A stretch of DNA of 64,000 nucleotides, taken from assembly GCF_004784465.1 (NCBI RefSeq), contig NZ_SRRU01000002.1:248001-312000 (forward strand), written 5' to 3'. Below are positions 24,383-34,283 of the stretch, one piece after another. Positions within the stretch are counted from its first letter, which is position 1; every line of letters begins with the position of its first letter. A program made the translations under genes and the position numbers. The notes under the pieces were generated by a model, which saw nothing but the letters and a program-made list of their open reading frames with translations, ran no database searches and was not told the origin of the DNA. Origin of the DNA: Streptomyces griseoluteus (GTDB taxonomy: Bacteria; Actinomycetota; Actinomycetes; Streptomycetales; Streptomycetaceae).

Positions 24383-26116
24383 ATGAGCCAGCAGCATCTC
24401 GCAGCCCCGGCCGACGACTCCGCCGTCGCCCCCGCCGCCCAGCACCGCGACTGGTGGCGCGGCGCGGTGATCTACCAGGTCTATCCGCGCAGCTTCGCCG
24501 ATTCCAACGGCGACGGCATGGGCGACCTGGCCGGCGTGCGGGCCAGACTGCCCTATCTGCGCGACCTCGGCGTGGACGCCGTCTGGCTCAGCCCGTTCTA
24601 CGCCTCCCCGCAGGCGGACGCCGGGTACGACGTGGCCGACTACCGGGCCGTCGACCCGATGTTCGGCAACCTGCTGGACGCCGACGCGCTGATCCGCGAG
24701 GCCCACGAGCTGTCCCTGCGCATCATCGTGGACCTGGTCCCCAACCACTCCTCCGACCAGCACGAGTGGTTCAAGCGGGCGCTCGCCGAGGGCCCCGGCT
24801 CGCCGCTGCGCGAGCGGTACCACTTCCGCCCCGGCAAGGGCATGGACGGCGAACTCCCGCCCAACGACTGGGAGTCCATCTTCGGCGGTCCGGCCTGGAC
24901 GCGGGTCACCGAGCCCGACGGCACGCCGGGGGAGTGGTATCTGCACCTTTTCGCGCCCGAGCAGCCCGACTTCAACTGGAACCACCCGGCGGTGGGCGAC
25001 GAGTTCCGGTCCATCCTGAGGTTCTGGCTGGACATGGGCGTCGACGGCTTCCGCATCGACGTGGCGCACGGCCTGGTGAAGGCCGAGGGCCTGCCCGACC
25101 TCGGCGCCCACGACCAGCTCAAGCTGCTGGGCAACGACGTGATGCCGTTCTTCGACCAGGAGGGCGTCCACGAGGTCTACCGGCAGTGGCGCACCGTGCT
25201 GGACGAGTACGCGGAAAGGGAGGGGCCCGGAGGGCCTTCCGCAGAAGGGCGGGGGCGGGAGACGGGTGGGCGGATCTTCGTCGCCGAGGCGTGGACGCCG
25301 ACCATCGAGCGGACCGCCAACTACGTCCGTCCCGACGAGCTGCACCAGGCGTTCAACTTCCAGTACCTCGGTACCGACTGGGACGCGGAGCAGCTGCGCG
25401 AGGTCATCGACCGCACGCTCGCCGCGATGCGCCCGGTCGACGCCCCGGCCACCTGGGTGCTCTCCAACCACGACGTCACCCGGCACGCCACCCGCTTCGC
25501 CAACCCGCCCGGCCTCGGCACCCAGATCCGCACCGCCGGGGACCGCGCTCTCGGCCTGCGCCGGGCCCGCGCCGCCACCCTGCTGATGCTGGCGCTGCCC
25601 GGCTCCGCCTACCTCTACCAGGGCGAGGAACTCGGCCTGCCCGACGTGGTCGACCTGCCCGACGAGGTGCGCCAGGACCCCGCCTACTTCCGGGGCGCGG
25701 GCCAGGACGGCTTCCGCGACGGCTGCCGGGTGCCGATCCCCTGGACCCGGGAGGGCTCCTCGTACGGCTTCGGCGGCGGGGGCAGCTGGCTGCCGCAGCC
25801 GGCGGGCTGGGGCGAGCTGAGCGTGGAGGCGCAGACCGGCGTGGCCGGTTCGACGCTGGAGCTCTACCGGGCCGCGCTGGCCGCCCGGCGTGAACAGCCC
25901 ACGCTCGGCGCGGGCACGGGCGTCCAGTGGCTGCCCGCACCCGAGGGCGTACTGGCCTTCCGGCGCGGGGAGTTCACCTGCGTCGCCAACACTACCGGCG
26001 CCCCGGTCACCGTCCCGTCGTACGGGCGGGTGCTGCTCGCCAGCGGGGAGATCGCCGAGAGTGCCGCCGGGGCCGAGGTCCCGGCCGACACCACGGTCTG
26101 GTGGACCGCGGGCTGA
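24383..26116 (+). CDS. aglA: AglA, GH13 alpha-glucosidase
   Basis: 577 residues, cytosolic (no signal peptide). An oligo-1,6/alpha-glucosidase-type GH13 barrel: IYQVYPRSFADSNGDGMGDL at the start, nucleophile Asp226 (FRIDVAHG), acid/base Glu302 (FVAEAW), stabiliser Asp364 (SNHDVTRH). It should hydrolyse imported maltose and maltodextrins to glucose. Residues about 278-298, just before FVAEAW, are Gly/Glu/Arg-rich (EREGPGGPSAEGRGRETGG) with rare codons (AGG, GGA, GAA, GCA), which looks like an inserted loop. Last gene of the mal operon; a terminator follows. Confidence 0.94.
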   Translation: MSQQHLAAPADDSAVAPAAQHRDWWRGAVIYQVYPRSFADSNGDGMGDLAGVRARLPYLRDLGVDAVWLSPFYASPQADAGYDVADYRAVDPMFGNLLDADALIREAHELSLRIIVDLVPNHSSDQHEWFKRALAEGPGSPLRERYHFRPGKGMDGELPPNDWESIFGGPAWTRVTEPDGTPGEWYLHLFAPEQPDFNWNHPAVGDEFRSILRFWLDMGVDGFRIDVAHGLVKAEGLPDLGAHDQLKLLGNDVMPFFDQEGVHEVYRQWRTVLDEYAEREGPGGPSAEGRGRETGGRIFVAEAWTPTIERTANYVRPDELHQAFNFQYLGTDWDAEQLREVIDRTLAAMRPVDAPATWVLSNHDVTRHATRFANPPGLGTQIRTAGDRALGLRRARAATLLMLALPGSAYLYQGEELGLPDVVDLPDEVRQDPAYFRGAGQDGFRDGCRVPIPWTREGSSYGFGGGGSWLPQPAGWGELSVEAQTGVAGSTLELYRAALAARREQPTLGAGTGVQWLPAPEGVLAFRRGEFTCVANTTGAPVTVPSYGRVLLASGEIAESAAGAEVPADTTVWWTAG

Positions 26117-26135
26117 CAGCCTCTCTCTGAAAGTT

Positions 26136-26152
26136 CTTGCATCAACTTGCCA
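26136..26152. promoter_or_regulatory. MalR-type direct repeats after aglA
   Basis: CTTGCAT (26136-26142) and CTTGCCA (26146-26152) repeat with the same 10-bp period as the pair at 20744-20760. They sit between the aglA stop and its terminator, about 125 bp before the amylase gene. Confidence 0.6.
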
Positions 26153-26153
26153 C

Positions 26154-26181
26154 GGCCCGCTGCCTTTTCAGGCAGCGGGCC
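26154..26181 (+). terminator. aglA (mal operon) terminator
   Basis: GGCCCGCTGCC (26154-26164) pairs with GGCAGCGGGCC (26171-26181), 6-nt loop, followed by TTTAA: a canonical intrinsic terminator, 38 nt after the aglA stop. Confidence 0.9.
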
Positions 26182-26205
26182 TTTAACATCTGCGTCACCG
26201 CAAGT

Positions 26206-26225
26206 TTGCTGAAACATTTCAGCAA
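26206..26225. promoter_or_regulatory. Palindromic operator before the alpha-amylase gene
   Basis: TTGCTGAAA (26206-26214), CA, TTTCAGCAA (26217-26225): a perfect 9-2-9 palindrome, with another GCAAG just before it (26200-26204) and an extra G making GCAAG at its end. It lies 49 bp before the amylase start, where MalR or another LacI-family repressor would act. Confidence 0.7.
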
Positions 26226-26274
26226 GGGCATCCAGTCCTGCGGCAACAGCCTTCAACGACGAAGGAACCCCCAC

Positions 26275-27651
26275 ATGGCACGCAGAACCCTCCCCGTGGC
26301 CCTCGCCCTCGCGGCAGCGGCCTCGATTGGCATGTACCCGACTACCGCGCAGGCGTCCCCGCCCGGCACCAAGGACGTCACCGCCGTCCTCTTCGAGTGG
26401 AACTTCGCCTCGGTCGCCCGTGAGTGCACCACCACGCTCGGCCCGGCCGGGTACGGCTACGTGCAGGTCTCCCCGCCCGCCGAGCACATACAGGGCTCCC
26501 AGTGGTGGACCTCGTACCAGCCCGTCTCGTACAGAATCGCGGGCCGGCTCGGTGACCGGGCGGCCTTCAAGAGCATGGTGGACACGTGTCACTCGGCCGG
26601 CGTGAAGGTCGTCACCGACACGGTGGTCAACCACATGTCCGCGGGCAGCGGCACCGGCACCGGCGGCTCGTCGTACACCAAGTACAACTACCCGGGCCTG
26701 TACTCCTCGCCCGACTTCGACGACTGCACCGCGCAGGTCAGCAACTACCAGGACCGTTACAACGTCCAGCACTGCGAACTGGTGGGCCTGGCCGACCTGG
26801 ACACCGGCGAGGACTACGTCCGCAGGACCATCGCCGGGTACATGAACGACCTGCTCTCGCTCGGTGTCGACGGCTTCCGCATCGACGGGGCCAAGCACAT
26901 CGACACGGCGGACCTGGCCAACATCAAGTCCCGGCTGACCAACCCGTCCGTGTACTGGAAGCAGGAGGTCATCTACGGCGCGGGCGAGGCCGTCCAGCCC
27001 ACCGAGTACACGGGCAACGGCGACGTCCAGGAGTTCCGCTACGCCTACGACCTCAAGCGGGTGTTCAACAACGAGAACCTCGCCTACCTGAAGAACTACG
27101 GTGAGGGCTGGGGGTACATGAGCAGCTCGGTCGCCGGGGTCTTCGTCGACAACCACGACACCGAGCGCAACGGCAGCACCCTCGACTACAAGGACGGCGC
27201 CAACTACACGCTGGCCAACGTCTTCATGCTGGCCTACCCCTACGGCGCACCGGACATCAACTCCGGCTACGAGTGGTCCGACGCGGACGCCGGGCCGCCC
27301 AACGGGGGCAAGGTCAACGCCTGCTGGCAGGACGGCTGGAAGTGCCAGCACGCCTGGCCGGAGATCAAGTCCATGGTCGCCTTCCGCAACGCCACCCGCG
27401 GCCAGGCCGTCTCCAACTGGTGGGACAACGGCAACGACGCCATCGCCTTCGGGCGCGGGAACAAGGGGTTCGTGGCCATCAACCACGAGTCCTCCTCCCT
27501 CTCCCGCACCTACCAGACCTCGCTGGCCGCGGGCACGTACTGCAACGTGCAGAACAACACCACGGTGTCGGTGAACTCCAGTGGCCAGTTCACCGCGACC
27601 CTCGGCGCCAACACGGCGCTCGCGCTTTATGCGGGCAAGTCGAGCTGCTGA
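26275..27651 (+). CDS. Secreted alpha-amylase (GH13, subfamily 32 type)
   Basis: 458 residues: a signal peptide ending near AQASPPG (about residue 30), then an actinobacterial alpha-amylase barrel with nucleophile Asp204 (FRIDGAKH), acid/base Glu238 (GAGEAVQ) and Asp295 (VDNHDTER), and a C-terminal beta domain ending in Cys. It cleaves internal alpha-1,4 bonds of starch outside the cell. Unlike many Streptomyces amylases it has no CBM20 starch-binding domain. GAAGGAA precedes the ATG by 7 nt. Own promoter with palindromic operator; terminator follows. Confidence 0.95.
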   Translation: MARRTLPVALALAAAASIGMYPTTAQASPPGTKDVTAVLFEWNFASVARECTTTLGPAGYGYVQVSPPAEHIQGSQWWTSYQPVSYRIAGRLGDRAAFKSMVDTCHSAGVKVVTDTVVNHMSAGSGTGTGGSSYTKYNYPGLYSSPDFDDCTAQVSNYQDRYNVQHCELVGLADLDTGEDYVRRTIAGYMNDLLSLGVDGFRIDGAKHIDTADLANIKSRLTNPSVYWKQEVIYGAGEAVQPTEYTGNGDVQEFRYAYDLKRVFNNENLAYLKNYGEGWGYMSSSVAGVFVDNHDTERNGSTLDYKDGANYTLANVFMLAYPYGAPDINSGYEWSDADAGPPNGGKVNACWQDGWKCQHAWPEIKSMVAFRNATRGQAVSNWWDNGNDAIAFGRGNKGFVAINHESSSLSRTYQTSLAAGTYCNVQNNTTVSVNSSGQFTATLGANTALALYAGKSSC

Positions 27652-27691
27652 ACGCAGTCTCCCTCCAAGGGTCGTTGAATGCTTCATCGGT

Positions 27692-27718
27692 GAACCGCCC
27701 GTCGTATACGGGCGGTTC
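27692..27718 (+). terminator. alpha-amylase terminator
   Basis: GAACCGCCCGT (27692-27702) and ACGGGCGGTTC (27708-27718) form a perfect 11-bp stem with a 5-nt loop, 40 nt past the amylase stop. Confidence 0.85.
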
Positions 27719-27763
27719 GTCCGTCGTTCAGGGATGAAATTTCTTTCTTCGGGTTTCAAGAGT

Positions 27764-27782
27764 CTTGCAGCAAGGCTTGCGG
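27764..27782. promoter_or_regulatory. MalR-type operator before the amylase-pullulanase gene
   Basis: CTTGCAGCAAG (27764-27774) is a symmetric pair around A, followed by CTTGCGG (27776-27782). It lies 88 bp before the gene start. Same word as in the malE and amylase control regions. Confidence 0.7.
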
Positions 27783-27869
27783 CGGCGGTACGGTCGCGCG
27801 GCGTCCGGCAACGAAGCCGTGTCCAGGGGCCGGACCCGAACGAGCCGTGAGCGCAAGGAGTCTGTGCCC

Positions 27870-30800
27870 GTGAGACCGAGTTGGCAGGCGCGCCGGTCGC
27901 GCCGCACCCCCGTCCCGAGGAGAGCGGCGGCCGTCGTCGCCGTGGCCCTCGCCGCCGCCCTCGTACCGCCGCTGGCGGCGCACGCTGCGGCCCCGCCCGC
28001 GCCCCCGTCGGACGCGGCCCTGGCCGCCCAGCCGGCCCGGCACGACGACACCCGCGAGCAGTTCTACTTCGTCCTGCCGGATCGTTTCGCCAACGGCGAC
28101 CGCTCCAACGACCGCGGCGGACTGACCGGTTCCCGGCTGAGCACCGGCTACGACCCCACCGACAAGGGCTTCTACCAGGGCGGCGACCTCAAGGGCCTCA
28201 CCCAGCGCCTCGACTACATCAAGGGCCTCGGCACGACCGCCATCTGGCTCGCCCCGATCTTCAAGAACCGCCCCGTGCAGGGCACCGGGGCCGACGCGTC
28301 GGCCGGCTACCACGGTTACTGGATCACCGACTTCACCCAGGTCGATCCGCACTTCGGCACCAACGCCGACCTGAAGGGCCTGATCGCCAAGGCGCACGCC
28401 AAGGGCATGAAGGTCTTCTTCGACGTCATCACCAACCACACCGCCGACCTCGTCGACTACCGGGAGAAGTCCTACGACTACCTCTCCAAGGGCGCCTTCC
28501 CGTACCTGACCAAGGACGGCCGCCCCTTCGACGACGCCGACTACGCCGACGGCCGGAAGAAGTTCCCGGCCGTGGACGCCTCGTCCTTCCCCCGCACCCC
28601 GGCCGTGCGCAGCCGGAGCAAGGTCCCGGCCTGGCTCAACGACCCGGCGATGTACCACAACCGGGGCGACTCCACCTTCGCGGGCGAGTCCGCCGAGTAC
28701 GGCGACTTCTCCGGCCTGGACGACCTGTGGACCGAGCGTCCCGAGGTGGTCAGCGGCATGGAGAAGATCTACCAGCGCTGGGTGCGGGACTTCGCCGTCG
28801 ACGGCTTCCGCATCGACACCGTCAAGCACGTGAACATGGACTTCTGGACCCAGTGGGCCACCGCGCTGGACAAGTACGCGGCCGGGCGCGGGCGGAAGAA
28901 CTTCTTCATGTTCGGCGAGGTCTACTCCGCCGACACCTCGGTGACCTCCCCGTACGTCACCCGGGGGCGGCTGGACGCCACCCTCGACTTCCCCTTCCAG
29001 GACGCCGCCCGCGCCTACGCCTCCCAGGGCGGCAGCGCCAAGAAGCTCGCCGGGGTCTTCGGGGACGACTACAAGTACACGACCGACAAGGCCAACGCCT
29101 ACGAGCAGGTGACCTTCCTCGGCAACCACGACATGGGCCGCATCGGCTCCTTCCTGAAGCAGGACGACCCGAAGGCGTCCGACGCCGAGATCCTGCGCAA
29201 GGACCGCCTCGCCAACCAGCTCATGTTCCTCAGCCGGGGCAACCCGGTCGTCTACTACGGCGACGAGCAGGGCTTCACCGGCTCCGGTGGCGACAAGGAC
29301 GCCCGCCAGACCATGTTCGCCTCCAAGGTCGCCGACTACCTGGACGACGACGAGATCGGCACCGCCCGCACCCACGCGCGAGACTCCTACGACACCAAGG
29401 CGCCGCTCTACCGGGACATCGCGACCCTGGCCAAGCTCCGCAAGGCCAACCCGGCCCTCACCGACGGCGTGCAGACCGAGCGCTACGCGGCCGACGGCGC
29501 CGGTGTCTACGCCTTCACCCGCACCGACGCCCGCACCGGCGCCGAGTACGTCGTCGCTCTCAACAACGCCGGCGAGGCCCGGCGCGCCACCTTCACCACC
29601 GGCTCGGCGGGCATGGCCTACCGGGGGATCTACGGCACCGGGCGCACCGTGCGCACCGACGCCGGGCGCAGGCTCACCCTGACCGTCCCGGCCGGGACCG
29701 CCGTGGTCTACCGGGCCACCGGGCGCCCCGCCGCCCCCGCCACCAGGCCCACGCTCACCCTGACCGCCCCGGCCGCCGGAGCCACCGGCACGGTGGAGGT
29801 CGGCGCCGACGTGAGCGGCGGCGGTCTGAACCGGGTCGTCTTCGCCGCGCAGGTCGGCAACGGGCCCTGGAAGACGCTGGGTTCCGCGGACCACGCTCCG
29901 TACAAGGTCACCCAGGCCATCGGCAAGGACGTACCCGCCGGGACCGCGCTGCGGTACAAGGCCGTGGTGATCGACTTCGCCGGCCGCACCGCGAGCGCCC
30001 TGGCCTCCTCGGCCACCGGCACCGCGCCCGTCCCCGAGCCGCCCGCCGCCGCCTCCCGTGACTACGCGGTGGTGCACTACAAGCGGGCCGACGGCGACTA
30101 CGCGAACTGGGGACTGTACGCCTGGGGCGACCTCGCGGACGGCGAGGCCACCGAGTGGCCGGCCAGCCACCCCTTCACCGGCCGCGACGCCTACGGCGCC
30201 TTCGCCTACGTCAAGCTCAAGCCGGGCGCCTCCAGCGTCGGCTTCCTGGTCATCGACAAGAACGGCGACAAGGACGTCTCCGCCGACCGGAGCATCGACG
30301 TCACGAAGACGGGTGAGGTCTGGCTGGAGCAGGGCAAGCCCGACGTGCTGACCGAGCGCCCCGACCACCCGGCCCAGGACCAGGGCAAGGCCGTACTCCA
30401 CTACCACCGCGCCGACGGCGACTACGACGGCTGGGGCCTGCACACCTGGACCGGTGCCGCGAACCCCACCGACTGGTCGAAGCCCCTCACGCCGGTGAAG
30501 ACTGACGCCTATGGCGCGGTCTACGAGGTACCGCTCACCGAGGGTGCCACCAGTCTCAGCTACATCCTGCACAAGGGCGACGAGAAGGACCTGCCCACCG
30601 ACCAGTCCCTCGACCTCAAGGCCGACGGCCACGAGGTGTGGATGTTGAGCGGCCAGGAGAAGTACCTTCTCCCGCAGCCGAAGGGCAGCGCGGCCGCGCT
30701 CGACCTGACCACCGCCAAGGCGGTCTGGATCGACCGGGACACCCTCGCGTGGAACGGTGCCGAGGGGGCTGCCTCCACTCAGCTCCTCTACTCCCGTGAC

Positions 30801-33266
30801 GGCTCGATCGCCGTCAAGGACGCCACGCTGACCAGCGACGACGAGCGCTGGCTGCGGCTGGAGAAGGGCACGCTCACCGACGCCCAGAAGGCCAGGTTCC
30901 CGCATCTGAAGGACTACACCGCCTGGACCGTCGACCCCCGCGACCGCGACCGGGTGCGCGAGGCCCTCACCGGCCAGCTCGTCGCCTCCCAGCGCGCGGC
31001 CAACGGCGCGGTGCTCGCCGCGACCGGTGTGCAGATCGCCGGGGTGCTGGACGACGTGTACGCCAGCGCCACCAAGAGCGGCCTCGGCCCGGTCTTCCAC
31101 GCCGGCAGGCCCACCCTCTCGGTGTGGGCGCCCACCGCCCAGAGCGTCTCGCTGGAGCTGGACGGCTCCCTGAAGCCCATGCGCCGCGACGACACCACCG
31201 GCGTCTGGTCCGTCACCGGCCCCGCCTCCTGGAAGGGCAAGCCCTACCGGTACGTGGTCAAGGTGTGGGCGCCCAGCGTCGGCAAGCTCGTCACCAACTC
31301 GGTCACCGACCCCTACTCGGTCGCCCTGACCGCCGACTCGGAGCGCAGCCTCGTCGTCGACCTCGCCGACCGCTCCCTGGCCCCCGCGGGCTGGGCCGGG
31401 CTCACCAAGCCCAAGGCGGTGCCGCTGAGGGACGCGCAGATCCAGGAGCTGCACATCCGGGACTTCTCGGTGGCCGACAAGACCGTCCCGGCGGGGGACC
31501 AGGGCACCTACCTGGCCTTCACCGACAAGGACAGCGACGGCTCGAAGCACCTGCGGGAGCTGGCCAGGGCCGGCACCTCCTACGTGCACCTGCTGCCCGC
31601 CTTCGACATCGCCACCATCCCCGAGAAGAAGGCCGACCAGGCCACCCCGGACTGCGACCTGGCCTCCTTCCCCGCCGACTCCGCCAAGCAGCAGGAGTGC
31701 GTGGCGAAGACCGCGGCGAAGGACGCCTACAACTGGGGGTACGACCCGTTCCACTACACGGTCCCCGAGGGCTCGTACGCCACCGACCCGGACGGCACCG
31801 CGCGAACCGTGCAGTTCCGGAAGATGGTGCAGGCGCTCAACCAGGACGGGCTGCGGGTCGTCATGGACGTGGTCTACAACCACACGGCGGCCGGCGGGCA
31901 GGCGGACACCTCGGTGCTCGACCGGATCGTGCCCGGCTACTACCAGCGGCTCCTCGCGGACGGCAGCGTGGCCAACTCCACCTGCTGCGCCAACACCGCG
32001 ACCGAGAACGCCATGATGGGCAAGCTCGTCGTGGACTCGATCGTCACCTGGGCCAAGGAGTACAAGGTCGACGGCTTCCGTTTCGACCTCATGGGCCACC
32101 ACCCCAAGGCCAACATCCTGGCCGTCCGCAAGGCGCTGGACGCGCTGACCGTCGCCAAGGACGGCGTCGACGGCAAGAAGATCATCCTGTACGGCGAGGG
32201 CTGGAACTTCGGCGAGGTCGCCGACGACGCCCGGTTCGTCCAGGCCACGCAGAAGAACATGGCCGGCACCGGCATCGCCACCTTCTCCGACCGGGCCCGT
32301 GACGCCGTGCGCGGCGGGGGACCCTTCGACACGGACCCCGGCGTCCAGGGCTTCGCCTCCGGCCTGTTCACCGACCCCAACTCCTCGGCCGCCAACGGCA
32401 CCGAGGCCGAGCAGAAGGCCCGGCTGCTGCACTACCAGGACCTGATCAAGGTCGGCCTGACCGGCAACCTCGCCGGATACCGGTTCACCGACAACGACGG
32501 CAAGGAGGTCACCGGCGCCGGGGTCGACTACAACGGCTCACCCGCCGGATACGCGGCCGCCCCCGGCGACGCCCTCGCCTACGCCGACGCCCACGACAAC
32601 GAGTCGCTGTTCGACGCCCTCGCCTTCAAGCTGCCGGCCGGGACGAGCGCGTCCGACCGGGCCCGGATGCAGGTGCTGGCGATGGCCACGGCCGCGCTCT
32701 CCCAGGGTCCGGCCCTGTCCCAGGCGGGCACCGACCTGCTGCGCTCCAAGTCGCTGGACCGCAACTCCTTCGACAGCGGCGACTGGTTCAACGCCATCCA
32801 CTGGAACTGCGCCGACGGCAACGGCTTCGGGCGCGGGCTGCCCCCGGCGGCCGACAACGAGTCCAAGTGGCCGTACGCCAAGCCCCTGCTGAGCACGGTC
32901 GAGGTCGGCTGCCCGCAGATCACCGGCGCCTCGGCCGCCTACCGCGACCTGCTGCGCATCCGCACCGGCGAGGACGCCTTCTCCCTCGCCACCACCGCCC
33001 AGGTGCAGGACCGGCTCTCCTTCCCGCTCTCCGGCAAGGACGAGACGCCTGGCGTGATCACCATGCGCCTGGGCGGCCTGGTCGTGGTCTTCAACGCCAC
33101 GCCCGAGCGGCAGGAGCAGCGGATCGGCGCCCTCGCGGGCACGGACTACCGCCTGCACCCCGTCCAGGCGGCCGGCTCGGACGACGTGGTCAAGTCGGCC
33201 TCGTACGAGGCCGGTTCGGGCACCTTCACGGTCCCGGCGCGGACCGTGGCGGTGTTCACCCGGTAA
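27870..33266 (+). CDS. Secreted bifunctional alpha-amylase/pullulanase
   Basis: 1,798 residues with two GH13 enzymes in one chain. Order: signal peptide (ends about AHAAAPP); GH13 amylase with Asp316, Glu350 and Asp421 ([22 protein letters not shown]); an E-set-like domain (about 630-715); two tandem CBM41-type starch-binding repeats (about 731-825 and 840-930; [17 protein letters not shown] and [17 protein letters not shown]); CBM48; then a pullulanase GH13 with NWGYDP, Asp1406 (FRFDLMGHH), Glu1443 (YGEGWNF) and Asp1576 (DAHDNESL). It debranches and hydrolyses starch outside the cell. GTG at 27870 is 9 nt from AGGAG; GTG at 27864 is possible but too close. Confidence 0.95.
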   Translation: MRPSWQARRSRRTPVPRRAAAVVAVALAAALVPPLAAHAAAPPAPPSDAALAAQPARHDDTREQFYFVLPDRFANGDRSNDRGGLTGSRLSTGYDPTDKGFYQGGDLKGLTQRLDYIKGLGTTAIWLAPIFKNRPVQGTGADASAGYHGYWITDFTQVDPHFGTNADLKGLIAKAHAKGMKVFFDVITNHTADLVDYREKSYDYLSKGAFPYLTKDGRPFDDADYADGRKKFPAVDASSFPRTPAVRSRSKVPAWLNDPAMYHNRGDSTFAGESAEYGDFSGLDDLWTERPEVVSGMEKIYQRWVRDFAVDGFRIDTVKHVNMDFWTQWATALDKYAAGRGRKNFFMFGEVYSADTSVTSPYVTRGRLDATLDFPFQDAARAYASQGGSAKKLAGVFGDDYKYTTDKANAYEQVTFLGNHDMGRIGSFLKQDDPKASDAEILRKDRLANQLMFLSRGNPVVYYGDEQGFTGSGGDKDARQTMFASKVADYLDDDEIGTARTHARDSYDTKAPLYRDIATLAKLRKANPALTDGVQTERYAADGAGVYAFTRTDARTGAEYVVALNNAGEARRATFTTGSAGMAYRGIYGTGRTVRTDAGRRLTLTVPAGTAVVYRATGRPAAPATRPTLTLTAPAAGATGTVEVGADVSGGGLNRVVFAAQVGNGPWKTLGSADHAPYKVTQAIGKDVPAGTALRYKAVVIDFAGRTASALASSATGTAPVPEPPAAASRDYAVVHYKRADGDYANWGLYAWGDLADGEATEWPASHPFTGRDAYGAFAYVKLKPGASSVGFLVIDKNGDKDVSADRSIDVTKTGEVWLEQGKPDVLTERPDHPAQDQGKAVLHYHRADGDYDGWGLHTWTGAANPTDWSKPLTPVKTDAYGAVYEVPLTEGATSLSYILHKGDEKDLPTDQSLDLKADGHEVWMLSGQEKYLLPQPKGSAAALDLTTAKAVWIDRDTLAWNGAEGAASTQLLYSRDGSIAVKDATLTSDDERWLRLEKGTLTDAQKARFPHLKDYTAWTVDPRDRDRVREALTGQLVASQRAANGAVLAATGVQIAGVLDDVYASATKSGLGPVFHAGRPTLSVWAPTAQSVSLELDGSLKPMRRDDTTGVWSVTGPASWKGKPYRYVVKVWAPSVGKLVTNSVTDPYSVALTADSERSLVVDLADRSLAPAGWAGLTKPKAVPLRDAQIQELHIRDFSVADKTVPAGDQGTYLAFTDKDSDGSKHLRELARAGTSYVHLLPAFDIATIPEKKADQATPDCDLASFPADSAKQQECVAKTAAKDAYNWGYDPFHYTVPEGSYATDPDGTARTVQFRKMVQALNQDGLRVVMDVVYNHTAAGGQADTSVLDRIVPGYYQRLLADGSVANSTCCANTATENAMMGKLVVDSIVTWAKEYKVDGFRFDLMGHHPKANILAVRKALDALTVAKDGVDGKKIILYGEGWNFGEVADDARFVQATQKNMAGTGIATFSDRARDAVRGGGPFDTDPGVQGFASGLFTDPNSSAANGTEAEQKARLLHYQDLIKVGLTGNLAGYRFTDNDGKEVTGAGVDYNGSPAGYAAAPGDALAYADAHDNESLFDALAFKLPAGTSASDRARMQVLAMATAALSQGPALSQAGTDLLRSKSLDRNSFDSGDWFNAIHWNCADGNGFGRGLPPAADNESKWPYAKPLLSTVEVGCPQITGASAAYRDLLRIRTGEDAFSLATTAQVQDRLSFPLSGKDETPGVITMRLGGLVVVFNATPERQEQRIGALAGTDYRLHPVQAAGSDDVVKSASYEAGSGTFTVPARTVAVFTR

Positions 33267-33270
33267 CGGG

Positions 33271-33960
33271 TCAGGACGCCAGGGAGATCAGCCGGGCGGC
33301 GAGTTCCGCGAAGGGACTGTCGCCCGGCTCGTTCTGTGCGAACGTGCGCACTACGGAGGCCATTTCGGGGTCGTAGGCGGCGCTGACCGCGGCCAGGGCG
33401 GCGAAGTCGTGCACGAGCTGGCGTTCCAGCTCCTCGCGCGGCACCCGGCGGCCCTCCAGCCAGATCAGCGCCGTCGACTCCACCAGCGAGATCCATGAGC
33501 GCACCACCAGCTCCAGCCGGGCGGGCGCCTCGGTGATCCCCAGATGGGACAGGATCTGCTCGTAGGCCGCCTGGCGCACGGAGTCGATGAGGGCGTTGGT
33601 GGCCGAGGAGCCGACCGCCGGGCCGCCCCGCATCAGGGCGGAGAAGCCCGGCCCGTGCTCGTCCACGAAGTCGAAGAAGCGGCCCATCACACGGAGCAGC
33701 CGGGCGCCGAGCGGGCCCTCGTGCGGCTCCTCGAAGCGGCCCGCCAGATCCTCCGCCGCCCGCGTCAGCGCGGCCTCGTACAGGCTCATCTTGCCGGGGA
33801 AGTAGTGGTAGACCAGCGGGCGGGAGATGCCCGCGGCGGACGCTATCTCGTCGATCGAGACCTCGTCGGGCGAGCGCCGGCTGAACAGGTCGAGCGCGAC
33901 CTTGATCAACTGCTGCCGCCGCTCCTCGACGCCCATCCTGCGGCGAACCCCGGTACCCAT
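33271..33960 (-). CDS. TetR family transcriptional regulator
   Basis: 229 residues. The helix-turn-helix (IDEIASAAGISRPLVYHYF, about 36-54) is typical and a TetR ligand domain with FFDFVDEHGPGFSALMRGG follows. ATG at 33960 gives the start MGTGVRRRMGVEERRQQL, preceded by AAGG at a long spacing; ATG at 34023 is the long alternative. It ends 4 bp from the pullulanase stop, convergently. Upstream lies a truncated ferredoxin-type oxidoreductase that may once have been its partner. Confidence 0.87.
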   Translation of the reverse strand: MGTGVRRRMGVEERRQQLIKVALDLFSRRSPDEVSIDEIASAAGISRPLVYHYFPGKMSLYEAALTRAAEDLAGRFEEPHEGPLGARLLRVMGRFFDFVDEHGPGFSALMRGGPAVGSSATNALIDSVRQAAYEQILSHLGITEAPARLELVVRSWISLVESTALIWLEGRRVPREELERQLVHDFAALAAVSAAYDPEMASVVRTFAQNEPGDSPFAELAARLISLAS

Positions 33961-34019
33961 GGGTTCAACCTTACCGACCGGCAACGACACTTGGACGATG
34001 CGGTTCCGCCCGGCCCTGC

Positions 34020-34241
34020 TCACATGTCCAGCACCAGCCGCTCACCCCGGGCGCGGGAGACGCAGATCAGCATCGAGTCGTCGCGCTCCCCGTCGGTCAG
34101 CAGCTCGTCCCGGTGGTCGACCTCGCCCTCCAGCACCCGCTGTTGGCAGGTCCCGCAGAAACCCTGCTCGCAGGAGTAGAGGGTGTCCGGCAGCTCCCGG
34201 CGCACCGCCGCCAGCACGGTCGAGTCGGCCGGGACGGTCAA
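34020..34241 (-). pseudogene. Truncated PDR/VanB-type oxidoreductase: only the C-terminal [2Fe-2S] ferredoxin domain remains
   Basis: About 73 residues match the C-terminal plant-type ferredoxin domain of phthalate dioxygenase reductase-like proteins: the three cluster Cys in CEQGFCGTC and a fourth in LICVSRARG. The FMN and NAD-binding domains (about 240 residues) that normally precede it are missing. Upstream the frame turns to unrelated sequence and a TGA at 34084-34086 complement side is not involved; the first in-frame stop upstream is at 34284-34286. The only start would be TTG at 34241. A deletion joined to the neighbouring 34284-36206 gene is the simplest explanation. Confidence 0.75.
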
Positions 34242-34283
34242 CCCCGTCCACGACCTTGTTGGGCAAACTGTCAGCAGTGCCGG

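Noticed and set aside
27756..32432. A 1,558-codon open frame antisense to the amylase-pullulanase gene
   Set aside because: Its Val/Gly/Leu/Arg/Asp-rich low-complexity product is the usual antisense shadow of a GC3-rich gene, and the sense strand has complete catalytic motifs.
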